From Bacillota bacterium (lineage in GTDB: Bacteria > Bacillota > DTU065): a DNA stretch of 11,028 bases. The notes below the pieces were generated by a model, which saw only the letters and a list, made by a program, of their open reading frames with translations, had not been told where the DNA came from and ran no database searches. Within the stretch, counting starts at the first letter, position 1. Each line of letters opens with the position of its first letter. Location: assembly GCA_012842235.1 (NCBI GenBank), contig DUTE01000337.1, positions 1 through 11,028 on the forward strand. Reading direction: 5' to 3'. The translations under genes and the position numbers were made by a program. Positions 5,091 through 11,028 of this stretch are shown piece by piece.

Positions 5091-5166
5091 ACAAACACTA
5101 GCTTTGTGCTTGATTAGGACAAGCATTCTCTCAGAAAAATGCAATTAGTATCTATAGAAATGAGAG
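5091..5166 (+). promoter_or_regulatory. Structured flgB leader with possible Shine-Dalgarno sequestering
   Basis: Two hairpins abut: ACAAA/TTTGT (5091-5107) and GCTTG/CAAGC (5108-5124), each with a 5-bp stem and 7-nt loop. A third, GCATT (5123-5127) with AATGC (5138-5142), shares two bases with the second, so the two compete. CTCTCA (5128-5133), in the loop of the third, is an exact complement of TGAGAG (5161-5166), the front of the flgB ribosome binding site. It does not match the c-di-GMP-I or c-di-GMP-II consensus as I know them. Confidence 0.35.
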
Positions 5167-5176
5167 GTGTTTAAAA

Positions 5177-5578
5177 ATGCGCATTTTTGGAGATCAAGAG
5201 CGATTGCTTGAGAGTGCTCTTGATGTAAGCAGCAAACGGTTTAAGCAAATATCAAATAACATTACCAATGTAAACACTCCTAACTATGTGGCAGAAGAGA
5301 TGAACTTTGAGGAAGAATTAAATAAACGGTTAAAAAATACAAGTACATTAGATTTGGTAATTACTCATTCTATGCATGTTAGCCGAAAACCAGTTTTTTC
5401 TGTAGGAAGCAAGAATATGATGCCAAAGACTATTATGCGTACAGACTATAATAATGTTGATATTGAAAAGGAGATTGCAGCATTAATAGAAAACAATATA
5501 TATTACTCAGGTGTAGCACAAAGTTTAAACAACAAATTTAAGCTTATTCAGACTATTGTGCAAGGAGGTAGGCAATAA
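5177..5578 (+). CDS. flgB: Flagellar basal-body proximal rod protein FlgB
   Basis: FlgB is a subunit of the proximal rod, exported through the flagellar type III apparatus and assembled on the MS ring. At 133 residues it has the normal length. The N-terminal rod signature is present (ALDVSSKRFKQISNNITNVNTPNYVAEE, about 15-42), with TPNY where TPGY is more usual, and the C-terminal helix region (about 93-130, IEKEIAALIENNIYYSGVAQSLNNKFKLIQTIV) matches the D0 partner helix. AGAGGTG (5163-5169) stands about 7 nt before ATG 5177. It is the first gene of the flagellar operon, behind a candidate promoter and a folded leader. Its stop overlaps the flgC start as TAATG. Confidence 0.96.
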   Translation: MRIFGDQERLLESALDVSSKRFKQISNNITNVNTPNYVAEEMNFEEELNKRLKNTSTLDLVITHSMHVSRKPVFSVGSKNMMPKTIMRTDYNNVDIEKEIAALIENNIYYSGVAQSLNNKFKLIQTIVQGGRQ

Positions 5579-5994
5579 TGGGAATGTTTTCGATTTTCGA
5601 AATTAGTGCTTCTGGCTTAACAGCTGAAAGACTTCGTATGGATATTATTTCCAATAACATAGTTAATGCCAACTCCACAAGGACTGAAGAAGGTGGAGCT
5701 TACAGGAGAGAGATGCCAGTTTTTGCGACAATTTTAGAGCGCGAACTTGGCAAGCAACCTACGGCTAAAGGGGTTAAAGTAGTGGGGATAGCCAAAGACC
5801 CCTCGCCTCTAAAGTTGAAGTATGATCCATCTCATCCAGATGCCAATGTCGATGGCTATGTTGAGATGCCAAATGTGGATGTAGTTAAGGAAATGGTTGA
5901 TTTAATAACTGCAAGTCGAGCATATGAAGCCAATATTGCAGTGGTTAATGCTGCCAAAAGTGCTGCAATGAAAGCACTTGAGATAGGACGCTAG
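5578..5994 (+). CDS. flgC: Flagellar basal-body rod protein FlgC
   Basis: FlgC is the second proximal rod subunit, 138 residues as expected. The N-terminal rod motif reads ISASGLTAERLRMDIISNNIVNANSTRTEEGGAYRRE (about 7-43). The C-terminal FlgC motif YVEMPNVDVVKEMVDLITASRAYEANIAVVNAAKSAAMKALEIG (about 94-137) is complete. The ATG shares one base with the flgB stop, and AAGGAGG at 5562-5568 provides the ribosome binding site, so translation is probably coupled to flgB. The 19-base gap to fliE contains only the next ribosome binding site. Confidence 0.97.
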   Translation: MGMFSIFEISASGLTAERLRMDIISNNIVNANSTRTEEGGAYRREMPVFATILERELGKQPTAKGVKVVGIAKDPSPLKLKYDPSHPDANVDGYVEMPNVDVVKEMVDLITASRAYEANIAVVNAAKSAAMKALEIGR

Positions 5995-6013
5995 TTTAAG
6001 GGGGTAGAAAGGT

Positions 6014-6310
6014 ATGGCTATCGATAAAATTGGGAGCGCCCTGACTCAGAATGTCAATAAAACAAGCACTCCCCAAAAAGCTGTAACCGATGCTTTTGGA
6101 AACTACTTAAAAGAAGCACTAGGCAGTGTTAATCAAACACAGTTTGATGCTGATGAAATGAGAGTTAAAATGGCTCTTAAAGATCCAGACATTGAACTTC
6201 ATGATGTGACAATCGCCTTAGAGAAGGCTTCCATAGCCTTGAATGTTACTTTAGCAATAAAAGACAGGCTAATCGAAGGTTATAAAGAGATTATGAGGAT
6301 GCAGGTCTAA
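6014..6310 (+). CDS. fliE: Flagellar hook-basal body complex protein FliE
   Basis: FliE links the FliF MS ring to the rod. The 98-residue product has the usual layout: a variable N-terminus, FGNYLKEALGSVNQTQFDADEMRVKMALKD (about 28-57) and the conserved C-terminal block ELHDVTIALEKASIALNVTLAIKDRLIEGYKEIMRMQV (about 61-98). The residues after the central aspartate pair (PDIELHDV) fit the family. The ribosome binding site is AAGGGGG near 5998-6004. It stands between flgC and fliF, the conserved order flgB-flgC-fliE-fliF. Confidence 0.96.
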   Translation: MAIDKIGSALTQNVNKTSTPQKAVTDAFGNYLKEALGSVNQTQFDADEMRVKMALKDPDIELHDVTIALEKASIALNVTLAIKDRLIEGYKEIMRMQV

Positions 6311-6328
6311 TAAAGGAGCAGAGTTATA

Positions 6329-7873
6329 ATGAACTCATTGGCGCAGCTAGGTTCACAGATTAAGGAGTTTTGGAGCAAACTAGATAAAAAGATCAAATTG
6401 CTCGCCATCATTCTTTCCGCCTCAGTCTTCATAATCTTGATTATGCTTGCAGTTTCTGGGAACAAACAACAGTTTTCCCCTTTGTTTTATGATTTAGATC
6501 CAGCTGATGCAGGCAGAATCATCTCTCAGCTTGATGAGGACAAAATACCTTACAAACTGGAAAATAATGGGAAGACTATTTTAGTCCCAGCTGAACAGGT
6601 AGATAGCCTAAGGATCTCCTTGGCAGCTTCTGGAAAGATAACAGGCGGTGTGGTGGGGTATGAAATATTTGATCAGAGTAAATGGGGAATTACCGACTTT
6701 GAACAGAAGCAGAGATTTAAACGAGCTTTAGAAGGAGAATTAGTCCGTAGTATTCGTTCTCTTGATGAGGTAAAGGATGCTAGGGTTCATGTAGTTATTC
6801 CTGAATCATCTCCTTTTATTAGTGAAGAGGGATTGACTACTGCTTCTGTAGTTTTAACACTTCAACCCTATGCCAAAATTGGTGAATACCAAATAAAGGG
6901 TATAGCGAATTTTTTATCCGGTGCAGTACCAGGACTTATGCCAGAAAATGTTACAATAATGGATTCATCATGGAACATTCTTTCTGATCCAGCCATGTTT
7001 AAAAGTTTAGGTCAAACAACTCAACCCAACAACCAACTTGAACTAAAAAGATCTGTTGAAAGAGAATTAGAGCTTAGGCTACAAAGCATGCTAGAACAAA
7101 TATTTGGCTTTGGTAAGGCTATAGTACGAGTTTCAAGTGAATTGGGATTTGATTACAAAGAGACAAAAGCTGAAAGATACGAACCGGTAACAGGTTCGAG
7201 AGGTATTGTCAGAAGTGAACAGCAAACTAAAGAGACTCAAAGTGGGACAACCTCTCAGGCTCCAATAGGAGTCCCGGGAGTTACAAGTAATATCCCGGGT
7301 TATCAGATAACTAGCAATGCTGAGGATTCTTCTTCTTATGAACGAAGTGAATCAGTAGTTAACTATGAGATCTCTAAAATACTCGAACATCATGTTAGCG
7401 CACCTGGAAATATTTCCAAGCTTTCGGTGGCAGTGTGGTTGAATGGAGACTTAGACGAGACTACAGTTATTAAAGTTAGGGAAGCTGTTGCTGCTGCTGC
7501 AGGACTGGATTTTGATCGTGGCGATCAATTAAGTGTTGAAAGTCTACCGTTTGCAGTAGCTAGTGATACTTCTTATACCCCAGAGGTAATTACAAAGACA
7601 GAGGATCTGACACAAATGGCTTATTTAGCTGCAGCAATACTCGCCTTGGTTATTATTCTAGTCGCTTATCTAAGAAGACGGGCAAAGAAGAAAAAAGAAG
7701 AGATGGCAGTTCTAGAGATGGCTGCAGTTTCCGAAAAAGAACAGGTTATGGCACAAAAGCCTATGTATGAAGAAGATGAAAAAGCTACCCTCGAAAGAGA
7801 AGTTAAAATTATGGCAAGACAAAAACCCGAAGAAGTTGCTAAGGTTCTACAATCTTGGCTTTCTGAGGATTAG
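6329..7873 (+). CDS. fliF: Flagellar MS-ring protein FliF
   Basis: FliF forms the MS ring in the cytoplasmic membrane, the base on which rod and export gate are built. This 514-residue protein has membrane helices at about 23-43 and 430-448. Between them are the ring-building motifs of the YscJ/FliF domain (FSPLFYDLDPADAGRIISQLDEDKIPYKL at 49-77, ARVHVVIPESSPF at 151-163, GLMPENVTIMD at 202-212) and the FliF C domain (about 245-410). The linker at about 285-345 is rich in Ser, Gly and Pro (PIGVPGVTSNIPGY), normal for the family. The cytoplasmic tail (about 480-514, EREVKIMARQKPEEVAKVLQSWLSED) is the FliG-binding segment. The ribosome binding site AAAGGAG lies near 6312-6318, 10 nt before the ATG. 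No frame disruption is seen. Confidence 0.97.
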   Translation: MNSLAQLGSQIKEFWSKLDKKIKLLAIILSASVFIILIMLAVSGNKQQFSPLFYDLDPADAGRIISQLDEDKIPYKLENNGKTILVPAEQVDSLRISLAASGKITGGVVGYEIFDQSKWGITDFEQKQRFKRALEGELVRSIRSLDEVKDARVHVVIPESSPFISEEGLTTASVVLTLQPYAKIGEYQIKGIANFLSGAVPGLMPENVTIMDSSWNILSDPAMFKSLGQTTQPNNQLELKRSVERELELRLQSMLEQIFGFGKAIVRVSSELGFDYKETKAERYEPVTGSRGIVRSEQQTKETQSGTTSQAPIGVPGVTSNIPGYQITSNAEDSSSYERSESVVNYEISKILEHHVSAPGNISKLSVAVWLNGDLDETTVIKVREAVAAAAGLDFDRGDQLSVESLPFAVASDTSYTPEVITKTEDLTQMAYLAAAILALVIILVAYLRRRAKKKKEEMAVLEMAAVSEKEQVMAQKPMYEEDEKATLEREVKIMARQKPEEVAKVLQSWLSED

Positions 7874-7893
7874 TATGAGGAGGGATTGGCTTA

Positions 7894-8916
7894 ATGCAAC
7901 AGTTTAAAAGTAGTCGTGGTTCATTGTCAGGCAAGCAAAAGGCTGCCATCCTCATGGTAACTTTAGGACCTGAGCTTTCCGCAAACATATATAAGCATCT
8001 TCGTGAAGAAGAAATTGAAGATCTAACTTTAGAGATTGCTAATGTGAGACGTGTTGATCCAGAAACAAGAGATTTTGTTCTTAGCGAATTTAAAGAGATT
8101 GCTCTAGCTCAGGAGTATATCTCTTCCGGTGGTATAGAATACGCCCGCGAGCTTTTAGAAAAAGCTTTTGGAACAGCAAAAGCTGAGGAGATTATTCGTA
8201 GGCTTACAGCCTCTTTGCAAGTTCGTCCGTTTGATTTTGCAAGAAGAGCAGATCCAGCACAGCTGTTTAATTTTATTCAAGGAGAGCATCCCCAGACAAT
8301 ATCTCTTATTATGGCTTATCTACAACCAGAACAGGCAGCTATTATCCTTTCTGCACTTCCTGCAGAACAACAGGTCGAAGTTGCAAGACGACTTGCTACT
8401 ATGGACAGAACTAATCCAGAGGTATTAAACGAAGTTGAATCAGTACTAGAGAAGAGACTAGCTAGTTTTATAAGCCAAGACTCTACTAGTGCTGGAGGGA
8501 TTCAGTCGACAGTTGAGATTCTAAATAGGGTTGATCGTTCAACTGAAAAGACTATTATGGAGTCTTTAGAACAAACAGATCCTGAATTAGCAGATACAAT
8601 CAAAAAGCGTATGTTCGTATTTGAGGACATTATTACACTTGATGATCGTGCTATCCAAAGAGTCATTCGTGAAGTGGAATCTAAGGATTGGGCCTTATCA
8701 CTTAAAGGTAGTAACGAAGCTGTTCAGGATAGAGTGTATAAAAACATGTCACAAAGAGCTGCAGCTATGTTGAAAGAAGAGATAGATTATCTTGGCCCTG
8801 TTCGCCTAAGAGATGTAGAAGAGGCTCAGCAACGTATTGTAGCTGTGATTAGAAAGCTAGAAGATGCTGGAGAAATTGTCGTAAGTAGGGGCGGTGAAGA
8901 TGAGATCATCGTCTAA
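7894..8916 (+). CDS. fliG: Flagellar motor switch protein FliG
   Basis: FliG is the rotor protein that contacts the stators and transmits torque; it sits between FliF and FliM. The 340-residue product has the N-terminal FliF-binding domain (about 10-105, beginning LSGKQKAAILMVTLGPELSA), the middle domain with the EHPQT motif (131-135, FliM contact), and the C-terminal domain beginning near MFVFEDIITLDDRAIQRVIREVESKDWALSLKG (240-272). The charged torque helix follows, with SQRAAAMLKEEIDYLGPVRLRDVEEAQQRIV (286-316). The ribosome binding site GAGGAGGG (7877-7884) is 9 nt before the ATG. The 3' end overlaps fliH. A short out-of-frame reading inside the gene is a shadow. Confidence 0.97.
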   Translation: MQQFKSSRGSLSGKQKAAILMVTLGPELSANIYKHLREEEIEDLTLEIANVRRVDPETRDFVLSEFKEIALAQEYISSGGIEYARELLEKAFGTAKAEEIIRRLTASLQVRPFDFARRADPAQLFNFIQGEHPQTISLIMAYLQPEQAAIILSALPAEQQVEVARRLATMDRTNPEVLNEVESVLEKRLASFISQDSTSAGGIQSTVEILNRVDRSTEKTIMESLEQTDPELADTIKKRMFVFEDIITLDDRAIQRVIREVESKDWALSLKGSNEAVQDRVYKNMSQRAAAMLKEEIDYLGPVRLRDVEEAQQRIVAVIRKLEDAGEIVVSRGGEDEIIV

Positions 8917-9691
8917 ATATATCATTAAATTTAAAGAACACTCTCTTGGGGAGACTGTAAACCTTGAATATTTTGAAGAAGCTGCCGCAACAAAAGATGA
9001 CTGGCAGAAACCAGAGGAGATAATTGAAGAAGACACTCAACAATTAGCTGAAGATGTAGATGAAGATGCAGAAGAAAAAGAGCTAGTTGATTTGGAAAAG
9101 TTAGGTGAAGAGACCTATCAAGAAGCACAACTCAAAGCTGCTCGTTTAATTAACGCTGCAGAAGCTGATGCAAAAAAAATCAAAGAGGAAGCATACGAAA
9201 AAGCCTATAATGAGGGTTTACTCAAAGCACAGAGTGAATATGAAAAAAAACTTGAAGAAAGTGTAAGAGTTTTTGCATCAGCAGTAAATGAGTTAGTTTT
9301 AGCCAAAGAAAGAGCGGTTAAAGAAACCGAGGCGGATATAGCTAAGCTTTTAGCTCTTTCTGTAGAGAAAATAACCCGCTTGAAAATTGACAAAGATGAT
9401 CAGCTAGTAATGAGGCTTTTAAATGAAACACTGCCTCTTATAGCTGAAACAGAAGAATTAGTTATAGAAGTAAACCAGGATGATTATCAAACACTTGAAG
9501 ACAACAGAGAAGCTATTGTTTCTCTTTGTCCAAAGGTAAAGAATATTAGATTTATTGTTTCAAAGGAAGTTGAAAAAGGTGGTTGTCTAATTCAAAGCGG
9601 TTTAGGAAAAATCGATGCGAGACTTTCTGTACAGATTGATAATTTGATCGCCAAGATAACCTCTACCAATGCAGGTGTAACCAATGAATAG
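8900..9691 (+). CDS. fliH: Flagellar export apparatus protein FliH
   Basis: FliH binds the FliI ATPase as a dimer, regulates it and brings it to the export gate and C-ring. From ATG 8900 the product has 263 residues. The N-terminus is followed by a very acidic stretch (about 40-75, EEIIEEDTQQLAEDVDEDAEEKE), then a long coiled coil rich in Ala, Glu and Lys (about 78-150). The C-terminal FliI-binding domain (about 155-260) includes LVIEVNQDDYQTLEDN and KGGCLIQSGLGKIDARLSVQIDNLIAKI. GTG 8894 in the same frame is an alternative, but AGGGG (8886-8890) is only 3 nt from it and 9 nt from the ATG. The start lies within the fliG end (17 bases overlap) and the stop overlaps the fliI start. FliH diverges quickly in sequence, so identity rests on motifs and order together. 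Confidence 0.92.
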   Translation: MRSSSKYIIKFKEHSLGETVNLEYFEEAAATKDDWQKPEEIIEEDTQQLAEDVDEDAEEKELVDLEKLGEETYQEAQLKAARLINAAEADAKKIKEEAYEKAYNEGLLKAQSEYEKKLEESVRVFASAVNELVLAKERAVKETEADIAKLLALSVEKITRLKIDKDDQLVMRLLNETLPLIAETEELVIEVNQDDYQTLEDNREAIVSLCPKVKNIRFIVSKEVEKGGCLIQSGLGKIDARLSVQIDNLIAKITSTNAGVTNE

Positions 9692-10997
9692 ATGGCAGTA
9701 TCTGTTTAGAGAGATAAAAAGGCTCAATTTAGTTAATTTTTATGGTGAGATAGACAAAGTTACAGGTTTGGTGATGGAATCAAGAGGGCCTAAAGCAGCT
9801 GTCGGCGAGATTTGTGTAGTGGAAACTCTAAATAATGATGGTTTTATGCTAGCAGAGGTAGTCGGCTTTAGAGATAGCAAACTTCTTCTTATGCCTCTTG
9901 GTGAAATGACAGGCGTTGCTCCTGGTGCAAAAGTTTCAGCAACCGGAGAGCCAATAAGGGTTCCTGTATCACCTCAACTCTTAGGAAGAGTTGTAGACGG
10001 TCTCGGTAGACCGATGGATGGTTTAGGAGACATTGAAACAGATACTTACTATTCAATTACAAACCAACCACCTCATCCACTAAGAAGACAAAGAATAAGT
10101 GAGCCCTTACCCCTTGGTATTAAGGCAGTAGATGGACTGTTAACTTGTGGTAAGGGTCAACGCTTAGGCATTTTTGCTGGCAGTGGAGTAGGTAAATCAA
10201 CTCTTATGGGTATGATTGCTAGAAACACTGCTGCCGATGTGAATGTAATTGGACTTATCGGTGAAAGAGGGCGCGAAGTTAGAGAGTTTTTGGAGAAGGA
10301 TTTGCAGCAAGAAGGGTTGGCACGTTCGGTAGTTGTGGTATCAACTTCAGATCAATCGGCTTTGTGTCGGCTTAAAGCAGCTTTTGTAGCAACTACCATA
10401 GCCGAATATTTTCGCGACCAAGGTAAAGATGTGCTTCTAATGATGGATTCTATAACAAGATTTGCTATGGCCCAACGAGAAATAGGCTTAGCTATAGGTG
10501 AGCCTCCTACCACTCGTGGTTATACTCCTTCGGTTTTTGCTCTGATGCCTAGGTTATTAGAAAGAGCAGGGGCAGGAGAAAAAGGCTCAATCACTGGGCT
10601 TTATACAGTATTAGTTGAAGGAGACGATCTCAATGAGCCTGTCTCTGATACTGTTAGAGGTATTTTAGATGGTCATATAGCTCTTTCTCGGGATTTAGCA
10701 GCAAGAGCACATTATCCAGCAATCGATGTTCTATCTAGTGTCAGTCGTTCTATGCCTGATATAACAGACGAAAAGCAAAGACTATACGCCAATGAGATCA
10801 GAAAAGTGCTAGCCAACTATCAAGATGCTGAGGACTTGATAAATATAGGTGCTTATGTTTCAGGTTCTAACCCAGATATTGATTATGCTTTAGATAAGAT
10901 TGATCCTGTGAGAGCATTTTTAACTCAAGATGTTTATGAAAAAGTAGATTGGCAGACAACCTTAAACAGTTTAGAGGCATTATTTGCGGAAGTGTGA
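9684..10997 (+). CDS. fliI: Flagellum-specific export ATPase FliI
   Basis: FliI is the hexameric ATPase of flagellar type III secretion, related to the F1 beta subunit. The 437-residue product is full length: an N-terminal beta-barrel domain (about 20-95), Walker A AGSGVGKST (165-173), the GERGREV loop (193-199, with the catalytic Glu) and Walker B VLLMMDS (250-256) followed by ITRFAMAQREIGLAIGEPPTTRGYTPSVFALMPRLLERAG. The tail has the usual ISRDLAARAHYPAIDVLSSVSRSM type block. ATG 9684 overlaps the fliH stop by 8 bases, with AGGTG (9673-9677) as the ribosome binding site. FliI rather than an F1 or V-type subunit follows from the EPLPLGIKAVDGLLTCGKGQRLGIFAG block and the neighbours. Confidence 0.97.
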   Translation: MNRWQYLFREIKRLNLVNFYGEIDKVTGLVMESRGPKAAVGEICVVETLNNDGFMLAEVVGFRDSKLLLMPLGEMTGVAPGAKVSATGEPIRVPVSPQLLGRVVDGLGRPMDGLGDIETDTYYSITNQPPHPLRRQRISEPLPLGIKAVDGLLTCGKGQRLGIFAGSGVGKSTLMGMIARNTAADVNVIGLIGERGREVREFLEKDLQQEGLARSVVVVSTSDQSALCRLKAAFVATTIAEYFRDQGKDVLLMMDSITRFAMAQREIGLAIGEPPTTRGYTPSVFALMPRLLERAGAGEKGSITGLYTVLVEGDDLNEPVSDTVRGILDGHIALSRDLAARAHYPAIDVLSSVSRSMPDITDEKQRLYANEIRKVLANYQDAEDLINIGAYVSGSNPDIDYALDKIDPVRAFLTQDVYEKVDWQTTLNSLEALFAEV

Positions 10998-11002
10998 TAT
11001 AG

Positions 11003-11028
11003 ATGAAAAAATTTCGTTTTCGCCTCCA
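11003..11028 (+). CDS. fliJ: Start of a probable fliJ, cut by the window end
   Basis: Only the first eight complete codons are visible: MKKFRFRL. This matches the usual FliJ start (M-x-KFRFRL), and fliJ, encoding the FliI-stalk-like export chaperone, normally follows fliI. The start lies 5 bases after the fliI stop. Identity depends mainly on position, as so little sequence is present. Confidence 0.7.

Noticed and set aside
5091..5142. c-di-GMP riboswitch in the flgB leader
   Set aside because: The folded part is too short, and I do not find the conserved bases of the type I or type II aptamers as I know them.
7273..7299. Two CCCGGG sites 21 bases apart in fliF, unusual for AT-rich DNA
   Set aside because: They encode the VPG and IPG parts of the Gly/Pro linker, which is normal in FliF; the spacing is seven codons and explained by the protein.
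8168..8428. 86-residue plus-strand frame inside fliG
   Set aside because: Out-of-frame shadow of the conserved FliG middle domain.
8931..9128. Leucine-rich minus-strand frame opposite fliH
   Set aside because: Reverse reading of the Glu/Ala/Asp-rich coiled-coil region; such composition produces leucine-rich shadows.
1..11028. CRISPR arrays, tRNA or rRNA genes, insertion sequences, phage or defence genes
   Set aside because: None seen: no spaced repeats, no transposase or integrase motifs, and gene order and base use look like ordinary chromosome.

Overview
The window is AT-rich chromosomal DNA from a motile, endospore-forming member of the Firmicutes, most likely an anaerobic clostridial lineage. 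The evidence is an adenosylcobalamin-dependent ribonucleotide reductase, the spore genes spmA and spmB, a SleB-type cortex hydrolase, strong AGGAGG-type ribosome binding sites, TTG and GTG starts, and a flagellar operon of the flgB-flgC-fliE-fliF-fliG-fliH-fliI order. I cannot name the genus.

Left part (1-2227, plus strand): the 3' portion of nrdJ, cut by the window edge, is followed by a weak hairpin and then a sugar phosphate isomerase/epimerase-like TIM-barrel gene. That gene ends at a 13-bp hairpin. Next comes a 47-codon gene for a two-helix membrane protein.

Middle part (2224-4865): a minus-strand sleB-like gene (signal peptide, two LysM domains, SleB/CwlJ hydrolase domain) ends tail-to-tail on the 47-codon gene, with a 4-base overlap. 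It is divergent from spmA-spmB. The intergenic region between them carries a sigma-A-like promoter facing sleB, a sigma-E-like promoter facing spmA, and a nested palindrome between the two. A bifunctional-nuclease-domain (DUF151) gene follows from its own extended -10 promoter and ends in a strong intrinsic terminator.

Right part (4866-11028): about 250 bases without a gene after the terminator hold a candidate promoter and a structured leader, then the flagellar basal-body and export operon begins. FlgB and FlgC form the proximal rod, FliE joins the rod to the FliF MS ring, FliG is the rotor protein, FliH and FliI are the export ATPase regulator and ATPase, and the first codons of a probable fliJ reach the window end. 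Spacing is short or overlapping throughout, so these genes are probably cotranscribed.

Most of the window is ordinary, and I see no clear undescribed system. The items most worth a second look are the structured flgB leader with a possible Shine-Dalgarno-sequestering pairing, the palindrome between sleB and spmA, the small membrane protein, and several start sites where the longest reading frame is probably not the real gene.
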